From contig NZ_LOAJ01000001.1 in assembly GCF_001542905.1 (NCBI RefSeq), positions 930,001 to 994,000 on the forward strand: a stretch of 64,000 bases of DNA, in the 5' to 3' direction. Shown piece by piece: positions 54,772 through 63,092 of the stretch. The position numbers and the translations under genes were made by a program. The notes below the pieces were generated by a model. It was not told the origin of the DNA and ran no database searches. It saw nothing but the letters and a program-made list of their open reading frames with translations. Every line of letters begins with the position of its first letter. The first letter of the stretch is position 1. Source of the DNA: Halorubrum aethiopicum (GTDB taxonomy: Archaea > Halobacteriota > Halobacteria > Halobacteriales > Haloferacaceae).

Positions 54772-55299
54772 ATGATCGAGACCGGCGTCAAAGCCCCCGA
54801 CTTCGCCGCGCCGGCGGTCGCCGACGGGCGGGCGACCGAGCTCGCGCTCTACCGGCTCGTGGAGTCATACCGCGCGGTCGTCCTCGCGTTCGCGCCGGCG
54901 ACGTTCGTCCCGACGACCACGGCGGCGTTCGCGGCGGTCCGGGACGCCGGATGGCACGACCGAGAGGACCTGGCCGTGGTCGCGCTGACCGGCGACTCGC
55001 TGTACGCCGGGTTCGCGTACGTCGACCGCTTCGATCTCCCGTTCCCGGTCGTCTCGGACTTCCACGGCGGGATCGCCGACTCCTACGACCTGCTGGCCGA
55101 CTCGTGGGAGGGGCACGCCGACGTCCCGCGCCGCGCGACCGTCGTGATCGACGGCGACTGGCGGGTCCGGTTCGCCGAGGCGGCGACCGACGCGCTCGAC
55201 CGCCCCGCGCCCGCGCCGGTCGAGAACGCGACCGCGACGCTGCGGGAGTTGGGCGTCGACGTCGACCGCCCGCGCGTGAACTACGACGGGCCGTGGTGA
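54772..55299 (+). CDS. Peroxiredoxin-like protein lacking the peroxidatic cysteine
   Basis: The 175-residue protein has a thioredoxin-like AhpC/TSA fold: GVKAPDFAAPAVADGR at the start, VVLAFAPATFVPTTTAAFAAV where peroxiredoxins have FxPxxFTPxCT, and DLPFPVVSDFHGGIADSYDLL later. The peroxidatic Cys is replaced by Thr and no other Cys is present. It therefore cannot be a normal peroxidase. It might bind a partner or ligand, or be a relic kept for another use. Confidence 0.8.
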   Translation: MIETGVKAPDFAAPAVADGRATELALYRLVESYRAVVLAFAPATFVPTTTAAFAAVRDAGWHDREDLAVVALTGDSLYAGFAYVDRFDLPFPVVSDFHGGIADSYDLLADSWEGHADVPRRATVVIDGDWRVRFAEAATDALDRPAPAPVENATATLRELGVDVDRPRVNYDGPW

Positions 55300-55376
55300 G
55301 ACCGCCGCGTCGTCTCACCGACCTCGGAGCGGAGTCGAACTATCGTTATTTGTGTCTCGAGGGAGACACGGGGACC

Positions 55377-55676
55377 ATGCCCTCCGTCCTCTCCGACCTC
55401 GTGTTCAGCGAGCCGTCCGGTCGGTCCGACGCGCTCGTCCAGTTCGCGGGTGCGGTCGCGTTCCTGGGGCTGTATGGTTACTCCAGGATCGTCGGCAACA
55501 TCGACTCGAGCGACTGGCTGCTCGTCATGGCTCTCGGGGCCACGCTGGCCGGGATCGCCGAGTCCCTTCCGCACGACCGGCGTCTCGCGGCCGGCACGCT
55601 TCGACTGGCGGCGATCTCCGTGCTGTCGTGTCTGATCGTCGCCATCGTCCTCGATCCGGGGGTCGTCGTCGGCTGA
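55377..55676 (+). CDS. Small membrane protein of unknown function
   Basis: The 99-residue product begins MPSVLSDLVFSEPSGRSDAL. Three hydrophobic helices follow (about 22-37, 47-62 and 75-97), with GYSRIVGNIDSSDWLLVMALG in between. No signature is known to me. An open frame in the same phase extends upstream, but it overlaps the peroxiredoxin-like gene and is a shadow there. No partner is seen. Confidence 0.6.
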   Translation: MPSVLSDLVFSEPSGRSDALVQFAGAVAFLGLYGYSRIVGNIDSSDWLLVMALGATLAGIAESLPHDRRLAAGTLRLAAISVLSCLIVAIVLDPGVVVG

Positions 55677-55797
55677 CGGTGGGCGGGTTCGGCTCCGCTG
55701 AACTCCATCAGACACGATTTGGACTGAAACAGCCGGTCGCTCTAGAGTGTTAATCGAGTGGGTGTTTCGATAGAGATTGAGGTGAGTAGAACAGGAT

Positions 55798-56021
55798 CGT
55801 TGCTGGGGCGGTGAACACTTCCAAAGCCCCAGCCGGCTCCGGTCGAGGGCCTCGCTGCGCTCCTCGCTCACTTCGTTCGCTGCGGTGCTTGCGTCGGCCG
55901 TCTTCCCGGAGCCGGCTGCCCCTTTGAGTCCCACCCAACCGCAACCGCCCCGCACCTCACGCCTCCCCAGCCTCGCGGGCTCCTCGTGCCCCGTCGGGGC
56001 ACTCGGAGGCGCGCCGCCGCT
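55798..56021 (-). repeat. Dispersed structured repeat, copy F (hairpin 2 deleted)
   Basis: It reads on the minus strand. Hairpin 1 is CTCC-GA-GTGCCCC paired with GGGGCAC-GA-GGAG. Hairpin 2 is absent, deleted between short GCGAG repeats. Hairpin 3 has arms unlike the other copies, CAGCCGGCTCCGG (55906-55918) and CCGGAGCCGGCTG (55830-55842), which still pair over 13 bases and keep GA/GA and the bulged A inside. A tail shared with B and C extends down to about 55727. The stretch 56022-56185 shows nothing. Confidence 0.87.
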
Positions 56022-56185
56022 CGGGCGATCGTTCACTCCTTCGCCTGTACTGACCACAGTCGGAGTACGACATGTCCTCTACGGAGGATCTCAACAGAGC
56101 CGCGAGTTTCGTATCCGTACCGCCGATCGAAAGCGGTCGATAGCGTCGAACCTCTCGGTGATTTCGATCACTTGGTTCACGGAAA

Positions 56186-56235
56186 GCACCGGCCGAGACT
56201 CCCGCGAGCAACGCGAGCGGGAGTCAGGCCGGTGC
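56186..56235. repeat. Long hairpin at the tRNA-Gly 3' side, repeating the tRNA end
   Basis: GCACCGGCC and GACTCCCGC at 56186-56205 pair with GCGGGAGTC and GGCCGGTGC (to 56235) around an 11-base loop, with a small internal mismatch. Its left arm GCACCGGCCGAGA is identical over 13 bases to the end of tRNA-Gly at 56251-56263. It could be a terminator or a relic of an attachment site. Confidence 0.6.
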
Positions 56236-56249
56236 ACGACCGAAGGGAG

Positions 56250-56320
56250 TGCACCGGCCGAGATTTGAACTCGGGTTGCAACCATGGCAAGGTTGCGTGA
56301 TACCACTACACTACCGGTGC
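56250..56320 (-). tRNA. tRNA-Gly (anticodon GCC)
   Basis: Reverse complement folds as a tRNA: acceptor GCACCGG paired with CCGGTGC, D arm with TAGTGTAGTGGTATCA, anticodon stem CAACC/GGTTG around TTGCCAT (anticodon GCC), and T arm CGAGTTCAAATCTCG. Discriminator A, no CCA encoded, no intron. Confidence 0.96.
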
Positions 56321-56363
56321 GTGCTTCGCGATCGATGCTCCGCCGGTGAGACACTTAAACCTA

Positions 56364-56705
56364 TCACATTCCCGGCTCCGTGAGATCGATCGTCACCGAC
56401 TCGGCCGACAGGTCGTAGAGGTTCATCTCGCGTCCCTTCGTCGAGTACCGCACTCCGACGGGCGTGATGAGGTCGACGCGCTGGAGCCGGCGCAGGTGGT
56501 AGGTGACCGCCTGAAGCGAGACGTCGAGCTCGTCGGCGATCTCGGAGGGCGTCGACGGCGACTCGCGGACGACGGCGATCACCTCGCGGGCGGTCGCCGA
56601 CGCGAGGACCTCGAGGAGCCCGTCGGACTCCTCGAGCGAGGCGGTTCGGCGGTCCCGGTCGGAGTCGGACTCCGTCGGCGTCGGGGAGAGCTGTTCGAGC
56701 GTCAT
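56364..56705 (-). CDS. ArsR-type winged-helix regulator
   Basis: The 113-residue protein starts at MTLEQLSPTPTESDSD. The winged helix spans residues 30-100, with LASATAREVIAVVRESPSTP, SEIADELDVSLQAVTYHLRRLQ as the helix-turn-helix, and VRYSTKGREMNLYDLS as the wing. No metal-binding Cys is present. It is divergent from the DUF6293-like gene, with 246 bases between them, and may control it. Longer in-frame starts would overlap that gap and are not supported. Confidence 0.82.
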   Translation of the reverse strand: MTLEQLSPTPTESDSDRDRRTASLEESDGLLEVLASATAREVIAVVRESPSTPSEIADELDVSLQAVTYHLRRLQRVDLITPVGVRYSTKGREMNLYDLSAESVTIDLTEPGM

Positions 56706-56951
56706 CGTCGGGGATCCGTGACGGTCGACCGGCGAGACGGGACGTGTCCGTCGACGACGGACGCGTCGGCGGCGGAGGAGGGGCTTCGGTCGGCGGGGGA
56801 GTACTCGATCGTCCGATCGTTCACTCTCGTTGAAACGAGCATCGGCTCTCTGAAGCGATGGGGTGCGGTCGGATAGGTATTGTGTCGTCACAAACGTCAC
56901 TATCGACTGTATCGCCACAACAATCAATGTCCGCGCCCCGTATCTCCGAAC

Positions 56952-57710
56952 ATGGCTGAACTGGACGCGCCGAGGCGGGTTCACGTCGTCCCGCTCGGGT
57001 ACGAGAAGGACCGCATCGTGGAGCCGGTCGTCGACGCCGACGCCGACGAGGCGCTCTTTTTGGAGCCGAACCCCGACGACGAGGGGGTCGACCGGCCGTC
57101 CTACCACGAGGAGGTCAGAGAGCGGATCCGGGACGCCGGGATCCGGACGGAGACGATCGAGTGCGACATCTTCGATCTGTACAGCTCGCTGGGGACGATC
57201 GCGGAGGTGGCCAATCGCTTCCGCGAACACAGCGTCTACGTCAACCTCGCGTCCGGCTCGAAGGTGACCGCGATCGGCGGGATGATCGCGTGTATGGCGA
57301 CCGGAGCAGTCCCGTACTACGTGCGCGCGGAGACGTACGCGGGCGGCGAGGAACGGCCGGTCGCCTCGGGCGCGAGGCCGCCGGAGACGCTCCCGAAGTA
57401 CCACATCGAGGAGCCGAAACGCGAACACGTCGCGGTCCTCGACCACGTCGACCGCGAGGGGTCCGTCACGAAGCGGGAGCTCATCGAGTACGGCCGCCGC
57501 GAGGGGCTCCCGTTCGTGGAGCGGTACGACGCGGAGGGCGTCCAGAACCCCGACCGGGGCTACTACCGGCGGCTCAACGCGCGGATCGTCGATCCCCTCG
57601 AAAGCCGCGGGTTCATCGAGATCGAGGAACACTCCAAGTACCAGTACGTCTCGGTCACGGAGAGCGGCGAGAACCACCTCCAGGCGTTCCGATACCTGCT
57701 CGAGGAGTGA
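56952..57710 (+). CDS. DUF6293-like regulator with probable CARF-type sensor and winged helix
   Basis: The 252-residue protein begins MAELDAPRRVHVVPLGYEKD. The N-terminal half (about 1-140) has a Rossmann-like layout with VNLASGSKVTAIGGMIACMA (about 95-115), which resembles the ligand loop of CARF sensor domains. The C-terminal part (about 150-252) is a winged helix (EGSVTKRELIEYGRREGLPF). The family is recorded as HFX_2341/DUF6293. No CRISPR system is near. A ligand of cyclic oligoadenylate type is possible but not shown. Confidence 0.74.
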   Translation: MAELDAPRRVHVVPLGYEKDRIVEPVVDADADEALFLEPNPDDEGVDRPSYHEEVRERIRDAGIRTETIECDIFDLYSSLGTIAEVANRFREHSVYVNLASGSKVTAIGGMIACMATGAVPYYVRAETYAGGEERPVASGARPPETLPKYHIEEPKREHVAVLDHVDREGSVTKRELIEYGRREGLPFVERYDAEGVQNPDRGYYRRLNARIVDPLESRGFIEIEEHSKYQYVSVTESGENHLQAFRYLLEE

Positions 57711-57763
57711 GCGCGACGGGGACCGGGACCCGGAGTCCCGCGGTCCGCGCCCCCGTCAGCCCT

Positions 57764-58936
57764 ATGTCGCTCTCGTACCGAGGGGATCCCATGGGGGTTC
57801 GTGGTACGCTCTCGAGGGCCCTCGACCGCCTCGAGCCGCCGCCGCGGATCGTCGACTGGTCCCTCCTCGCCGTCGTGCTCGCGGAGACGGTCACCGGACT
57901 GGTCTCCTTTACCGTCGGGACGCCCGCCGGCTGGCCGGTCTTCTGGCTCCACCGCGCGCTCGGACTCGCGATCGTCGTCCTCCTCGGCTGGAAGCTCGCC
58001 CGGGTTCGTCACCGCCTGACCGACCGGACGCTGTGGCGGCGGTCCACCGCCCTCTCGGTCCTCACCCTCGTCGCCGCGGTCGGGACGGTCTCGACGGGGG
58101 TCGTCTGGGTGTTCGGCCTCGACGTCCGGCTCTCCTACTGGACGCTGCTGTCCGTCCACGTCGGCTTCGGGCTGGCGCTCGTCCCCCTCGTCGTCGCCCA
58201 CGCCTCGACCCGGTTCCGGCCGCCGAGACGGGTCGACTTCGAGGGGCGGCGGACCGCGATCCGGTACGGAGTCCTGTTGATCGCGGGCGCGATCGTCTAC
58301 CGGCTCCAGCAGGGCGCGAACCGGCTGCTCTCGACGCCCGGCGCGGACCGGCGGTTCACCGGGTCACAGCCGCGCGAGGGGGACGGGAACGGCGCGTTCC
58401 CGGTCACCTCCTGGGTCGCCGACGACCCGGACCCGATCGACCGGTCGAGCTACCGGCTCTCGGTGACCGGGCTCGTCGCGGAGCCGCGGGAGTTCGCCGC
58501 TGACGACCTCGAGCGCGTCGGCGGCGACGAGACCTCGGCCCTGCTCGACTGTACGAGCGGCTGGTACACGGTTCAGGAGTGGGGCGGCGTGCGGGTCGGC
58601 GACCTGATCGAGGCGGCCGGCGGGGCGGACGGGAGCGGCCGGGCGCAGGGAGGCGACGGGACGGAGAGCGGCGAGGCGAAACCCGACGAGAGATACGTCC
58701 GGTTCGTCTCCGTCACGGGGTACCGGTGGACCCTCCCGCTCTCGGAGGCCGAGGACGCGCTGCTCGCGACCCGCGTCGGCGGCGACCCGCTCTCGCACGG
58801 CCACGGCGCGCCCGCACGTCTCGTCGCGCCCGGCCGCCGGGGGTTCCAGTGGGTGAAGTGGGTGACCCGCGTCGAGGTGCGCGCGGAACGCGACCCCGCG
58901 CAGTGGGTCGTCACGCTGGTGAGCGGGTTCGACTAG
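57764..58936 (+). CDS. Molybdopterin (YedY-like) oxidoreductase fused to membrane cytochrome domain
   Basis: The product is up to 390 residues from the ATG at 57764, or 381 from that at 57791. The N-terminal part (about 25-185) has four or five membrane spans with paired His (FWLHRALG, SVHVGFGLALVPLVVAHAS) that could hold heme b. The C-terminal part (about 210-390) is a sulfite-oxidase-fold molybdopterin domain with LDCTSGWYTVQEWGGV (Cys as molybdenum ligand) and KWVTRVEV. In E. coli the two are separate subunits (MsrQ, MsrP), so a fused methionine-sulfoxide-type reductase is a fair guess. The substrate is not known. Confidence 0.82.
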   Translation: MSLSYRGDPMGVRGTLSRALDRLEPPPRIVDWSLLAVVLAETVTGLVSFTVGTPAGWPVFWLHRALGLAIVVLLGWKLARVRHRLTDRTLWRRSTALSVLTLVAAVGTVSTGVVWVFGLDVRLSYWTLLSVHVGFGLALVPLVVAHASTRFRPPRRVDFEGRRTAIRYGVLLIAGAIVYRLQQGANRLLSTPGADRRFTGSQPREGDGNGAFPVTSWVADDPDPIDRSSYRLSVTGLVAEPREFAADDLERVGGDETSALLDCTSGWYTVQEWGGVRVGDLIEAAGGADGSGRAQGGDGTESGEAKPDERYVRFVSVTGYRWTLPLSEAEDALLATRVGGDPLSHGHGAPARLVAPGRRGFQWVKWVTRVEVRAERDPAQWVVTLVSGFD

Positions 58937-59053
58937 ACCGGCGGCCGATCCCGAAACACCCGGATAGACCCGTGTGAACGCTCCACAGTCCGGAAACCGG
59001 ACCGCTATCCTTTTAGTCCGTCGTCCGGAATCACGGGGTACAGTCTCGCTACG

Positions 59054-59920
59054 ATGCGCACCGAGGACGGACTCACGATCTGTGTCCCGTCCTCGGTCGT
59101 CCGGGAAGCCGAGGACGACCGCGAGGCGACTCGCAAACTCGGCTACGTCGCCCGTGCGGCGGCGGTGTTCCGGGCGGACCGGCTCGTCGTCTTCCCCGAC
59201 GGGGAGGGCGAACGGGACCGGGGCGGGGAGTACGTCCGCGCCGTGCTGGGGTACGCTGCGACGCCCCCGGAGCTCCGAAAGGACCTCTGGGGCGAACGCG
59301 ACGAGCTCCGGTACGTCGGCGTGCTGCCGCCGCTTCGCGTGCCGTGGCGGACCGGCTCGGCCCCGAACGGGGACGAGTCGACAACACAGGGACTCGTGAC
59401 CGAGGTCGGACCTGAAGGCCGCGTCCGGGTCAATTCCCCGCTGGGGGAACACCCGATCTCCCTGCTCGTCCCCTCCGGAATGGAGGTCGAGCGGGGGGAG
59501 CGCGTCACCATCAGGGTCTCTTCGAGAGAACCGGTCCGCGCCCGCATCACCGGGAAGCCGGAGGTCGGCTTCCAGGTCGTGGGCGCGGACCTGTCGGAAG
59601 CGCTCGCCGGCGACGACGTCGCCGTCGCCACGTCGCGACACGGGGAGGAGCTCTCCGTCTCGCGGCTCGGCGACCTCGTCGTCGACGCGCGGGAGGCCGG
59701 CGGCTACACCGTCGCCTTCGGCGCGCCGGAACGGGGGCTTCCGGAGATGCTCGGGCTCTCGCCCGACGACGTCCGGGCGGCCGTCGCCGACGGCCGCCGA
59801 GTCGAACCCGATCCGGGGTTCGACCTCTGGCTGAACACGATCCCGGCACAGGGCAGCGGGGTAGTCCGAACGGAGGAGGCTCTGTTCGCGACCCTCGGCT
59901 CGCTCACACTCACGGAGTAA
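59054..59920 (+). CDS. SPOUT-type putative RNA methyltransferase
   Basis: The 288-residue protein has a trefoil-knot SPOUT fold with an inserted OB-like domain (about 110-175). The C-terminal knot contains GYTVAFGAPERGLPEMLG (about 217-234), the likely AdoMet-binding loop, and GFDLWLNTIPAQGSGVVRTEEA. It belongs to the family annotated as putative RNA uridine-N3 methyltransferase. It lies four bases upstream of rpl3, which is the typical archaeal position and suggests ribosome-related modification. TATA-like CTTTTAG precedes by about 45 bases. Confidence 0.87.
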   Translation: MRTEDGLTICVPSSVVREAEDDREATRKLGYVARAAAVFRADRLVVFPDGEGERDRGGEYVRAVLGYAATPPELRKDLWGERDELRYVGVLPPLRVPWRTGSAPNGDESTTQGLVTEVGPEGRVRVNSPLGEHPISLLVPSGMEVERGERVTIRVSSREPVRARITGKPEVGFQVVGADLSEALAGDDVAVATSRHGEELSVSRLGDLVVDAREAGGYTVAFGAPERGLPEMLGLSPDDVRAAVADGRRVEPDPGFDLWLNTIPAQGSGVVRTEEALFATLGSLTLTE

Positions 59921-59924
59921 ACAC

Positions 59925-60941
59925 ATGCCACAACCAAGCCGACCACGAAAAGGCTCGCTGGGCTACGGCCCACGCACCCGCGCGGACAGCGAGGTACCGC
60001 GCATCCGCTCGTGGCCAGACGACGACGGTGCGCCCGCACTGCAGGGCTTCGCCGGCTACAAGGCCGGGATGACCCACGTCATGATGGTCAACGACGAGGC
60101 GGACTCGCCGCGTGAGGGGATGGAGGAGTCCGTCCCCGTCACGGTGGTGGAGACGCCGCCGATGCACGCCGTCGCCGTGCGAGCCTACGAGGAGACGCCG
60201 TACGGACAGAAGCCGGTTGCCGAGGTCTGGGCGACCGAGTTCCACGAGGAGCTCGACCGCGCGCTCGACCTGCCGGCCGAAGACACCTTCGAGGAGGACC
60301 GAACGGAGCTCGAGGCGCTGCTCGAGGAGGACGTGGTCGATGACCTCCGCGTCATCACCCACACGACCCCCTCGGAGCTCGCGAACGTGCCGAAGAAGAA
60401 ACCCGACGTGATGGAGACGCGCGTCGGCGGCGGCTCCCTCGAGGAGCGCGCCGACTTCGCGCTCGAGCTCGTCGAGGCGGGCGGTGCCCACGAGTTCGGC
60501 GACGTCTTCCGCGCCGGACAGTACACCGACGTCTCCGGCGTCACGAAGGGGAAGGGGACGCAGGGTCCCGTCAAGCGCTGGGGCGTACAGAAGCGGAAGG
60601 GCAAACACGCCCGCCAGGGATGGCGGCGTCGGATCGGCAACCTCGGTCCGTGGAACCCCTCCCGCGTGCGCTCCACCGTCCCCCAGCAGGGCCAGACCGG
60701 CTACCACCAGCGCACCGAGCTCAACAAGCGCCTCATCGACTTCGGCGAGGGCGACGACGCCTCCGTCGACGGCGGCTTCGTCAACTACGGCGAGGTCGAC
60801 GGCGAGTACGCGCTCATCAAGGGCTCGCTGCCGGGGCCGGACAAGCGCCTGCTGCGCTTCCGCCCGGCCATCCGGCCGAACGACCAGCCGCGCCTCGACC
60901 CCGAGGTCCGGTACGTATCCACCGCATCCAACCAGGGATAA
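59925..60941 (+). CDS. rpl3: Ribosomal protein L3
   Basis: The 338-residue uL3 starts MPQPSRPRKGSLGYGPRTRA. GYKAGMTHVMMV at about 45, the loop GVTKGKGTQGPVKRWG (about 205-220) and GNLGPWNPSRVRSTVPQQGQ (about 242-261) reach the peptidyl transferase region. First ribosomal gene of the cluster; four bases separate it from the SPOUT gene. Confidence 0.97.
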   Translation: MPQPSRPRKGSLGYGPRTRADSEVPRIRSWPDDDGAPALQGFAGYKAGMTHVMMVNDEADSPREGMEESVPVTVVETPPMHAVAVRAYEETPYGQKPVAEVWATEFHEELDRALDLPAEDTFEEDRTELEALLEEDVVDDLRVITHTTPSELANVPKKKPDVMETRVGGGSLEERADFALELVEAGGAHEFGDVFRAGQYTDVSGVTKGKGTQGPVKRWGVQKRKGKHARQGWRRRIGNLGPWNPSRVRSTVPQQGQTGYHQRTELNKRLIDFGEGDDASVDGGFVNYGEVDGEYALIKGSLPGPDKRLLRFRPAIRPNDQPRLDPEVRYVSTASNQG

Positions 60942-60944
60942 TCC

Positions 60945-61691
60945 ATGAACACGACAGTACACGACCTGGACGGCGGGGACGCGGGCAGCATCGAGCTGCC
61001 GGCGATCTTCGAGACCGCGTTCCGACCGGACCTCATCGGTCGGGCGGTCAGCGCCGCACAGGCTAACCGGAAACAGGCCTACGGGGCCGACGAGTTCGCC
61101 GGACTGCGAACCCCCGCGGAGTCGTTCGGCTCCGGGCGCGGGCTCGCGCACGTCCCGCGCTCCGAGAACGTCGCCCGCCGCGTCCCGCACGCGGTGTCGG
61201 GCCGCGCCGCGCACCCGCCGAAGGCCGAGAAGGACCAGACGAAGAAACTGAACGACAAGGAGCGCCAGCTCGCCGTTCGGTCGGCGATCGCGGCCACCGC
61301 CGACGCCGAGCTCGTCGCCGAGCGCGGCCACGCGTTCGACGAGGACCTCGAGCTCCCGCTCGTCGTGAGCGACGAGTTCGAGGATCTCGAGAAGACCCAG
61401 GAGGCCCTGGGCGTCCTCGAGGCCGTCGGCGTCGACGCCGACGTCGAGCGGGCCGACGAGGGCCGCTCGGTGCGCTCCGGCCGCGGGAAGACCCGCGGTC
61501 GCAAGTACAGCCAGCCGAAGTCCGTCCTGGTCGTCACGAGCGAGGAGCCGTCGCGGGCCGCCCGCAACCTCGCGGGCGTCGACGTCGCGACCGCCGGCGA
61601 GGTCAACGCGGAGGACCTCGCGCCCGGCACGCACCCGGGTCGGCTCACGCTGTGGACCGAGTCGGCGATCGAGGAGGTGGCCGACCGATGA
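60945..61691 (+). CDS. rpl4: Ribosomal protein L4
   Basis: The 248-residue uL4 has the conserved long tunnel loop with GRGLAHVPRSENVARRVPHA (about 64-83) and SGRGKTRGRKYSQPKSVLVV (about 175-195). The stop overlaps the L23 start (ATGA). Confidence 0.97.
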   Translation: MNTTVHDLDGGDAGSIELPAIFETAFRPDLIGRAVSAAQANRKQAYGADEFAGLRTPAESFGSGRGLAHVPRSENVARRVPHAVSGRAAHPPKAEKDQTKKLNDKERQLAVRSAIAATADAELVAERGHAFDEDLELPLVVSDEFEDLEKTQEALGVLEAVGVDADVERADEGRSVRSGRGKTRGRKYSQPKSVLVVTSEEPSRAARNLAGVDVATAGEVNAEDLAPGTHPGRLTLWTESAIEEVADR

Positions 61692-61942
61692 GCTCGCTCA
61701 TCGAGCACCCGCTCGTGACCGAGCAGGCGATGAACGAGATGGACTTCAAGAACAAGCTGCTGTTCCTCGTCGACATCGACGCGACGAAGCCGGAGATCCG
61801 CGACGAGGTCGCGGAGCGATACGACGTCACCGTCACCGACGTGAACACGCAGGTGACGTCGAAGGGCAAGAAGAAGGCGACGGTCACGCTCTCCGAGGAG
61901 GACGACGCGACCGACGTCGCCTCCCGGATCGGGGTGTTCTGA
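61688..61942 (+). CDS. rpl23: Ribosomal protein L23
   Basis: The 84-residue uL23, MSSLIEHPLVTEQAMNEMDF, has the usual TVTDVNTQVTSKGKKKATVT segment. It lies near the exit tunnel and docks SRP. The start overlaps rpl4 by four bases. A longer in-frame ATG at 61652 is inside rpl4 and is not used. Confidence 0.96.
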   Translation: MSSLIEHPLVTEQAMNEMDFKNKLLFLVDIDATKPEIRDEVAERYDVTVTDVNTQVTSKGKKKATVTLSEEDDATDVASRIGVF

Positions 61943-61944
61943 CG

Positions 61945-62667
61945 ATGGGACGACGAATCCAAGGACAGCGGCGAGGACGCGGCGGCCCGACGTTCCGGGC
62001 CCCCTCCCACCGCTACAAGGCGGAACTGTCGCACAAGACGCTCGAGGACACCGACCTCGTCACCGGCGAGATCGTCGGGATCGAACACGACCCGGCGCGT
62101 TCCGCGCCGCTCGCGGAGGTCGAGTTCGACGACGACGACCGGCGGCTCGTGCTCGCGCCGGAGGGCGTGCGCGTGGGCGAGACGATCCAGGTCGGCGTCT
62201 CGGCGGAGATCAAGCCCGGGAACACGCTCCCGCTCGCGGAGATCCCCGAGGGGGTCCCCGTGTGTAACGTCGAGAGCAACCGGGGCGACGGCGGGAAGTT
62301 CGCCCGCGCCTCGGGCGTCTCGGCGACGCTTCTCACGCACGACCGCGACGTCGCGGTCGTCCAGCTTCCGAGCGGGGAAGTGAAGCGGCTCGACCCGCAG
62401 TGTCGCGCCACGATCGGCGTGGTCGCGGGCGGCGGTCGGACGGAGAAACCCTTCGTCAAGGCCGGCAACAAACACCACAAGATGAAGGCGCGCGGGACCA
62501 AATACCCGCGCGTGCGCGGCGTCGCGATGAACGCCGTCGACCACCCCTTCGGCGGGGGCGGTCGCCAACACCCCGGCCAGCCGAAGTCCGTCTCGCGGGA
62601 CGCCCCGCCGGGACGCAAGGTCGGTGACATCGCATCCAAACGGACCGGACGAGGTAGCAACAAATGA
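61945..62667 (+). CDS. rpl2: Ribosomal protein L2
   Basis: The 240-residue uL2, [20 protein letters not shown], contains [19 protein letters not shown] and the C-terminal [20 protein letters not shown] with the conserved His for peptidyl transfer. The stop overlaps the rps19 ATG by four bases. Confidence 0.97.
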   Translation: MGRRIQGQRRGRGGPTFRAPSHRYKAELSHKTLEDTDLVTGEIVGIEHDPARSAPLAEVEFDDDDRRLVLAPEGVRVGETIQVGVSAEIKPGNTLPLAEIPEGVPVCNVESNRGDGGKFARASGVSATLLTHDRDVAVVQLPSGEVKRLDPQCRATIGVVAGGGRTEKPFVKAGNKHHKMKARGTKYPRVRGVAMNAVDHPFGGGGRQHPGQPKSVSRDAPPGRKVGDIASKRTGRGSNK

Positions 62668-63089
62668 GTTCCGAATACCGCATCGGCCGCGAGGGCGAGG
62701 AGTTCGCCTACCGCGGTCACTCGCTCGACGAGCTGCAGGAGATGGACGTAGAGGAGGTCGCGGAACTGCTCCCCGCACGACAGCGGCGAAGTATCACTCG
62801 AGGGCTGAGCGTCGAGAAGGAGAAGCTTCTCGAGAAGGCTCGAAGCCGCGACAAGGAGACGACCGCCGACGACCCGATCCGGACGCATCTGCGCGACATG
62901 CCGATCCTTCCGGAGTTCGTCGGCATCACCTTCTCCGTGTACAACGGTCACAGCTTCGAGCGCGTCCAGGTCGAACCCGAGATGATCGGCCACTATCTGG
63001 GCGAGTTCCACCAGACTCGAAGCACCGTCGAACACGGTCAGGCCGGCATCGGCGCGACCCGGTCCTCGAAGTTCGTGCCCCTCAAGTAA
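62664..63089 (+). CDS. rps19: Ribosomal protein S19
   Basis: The 141-residue uS19 has the archaeal N-terminal extension [20 protein letters not shown] and the conserved [25 protein letters not shown] when read across about 92-116. It binds the head of the small subunit. rpl22 follows by three bases. Confidence 0.96.
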   Translation: MSSEYRIGREGEEFAYRGHSLDELQEMDVEEVAELLPARQRRSITRGLSVEKEKLLEKARSRDKETTADDPIRTHLRDMPILPEFVGITFSVYNGHSFERVQVEPEMIGHYLGEFHQTRSTVEHGQAGIGATRSSKFVPLK

Positions 63090-63092
63090 CCC

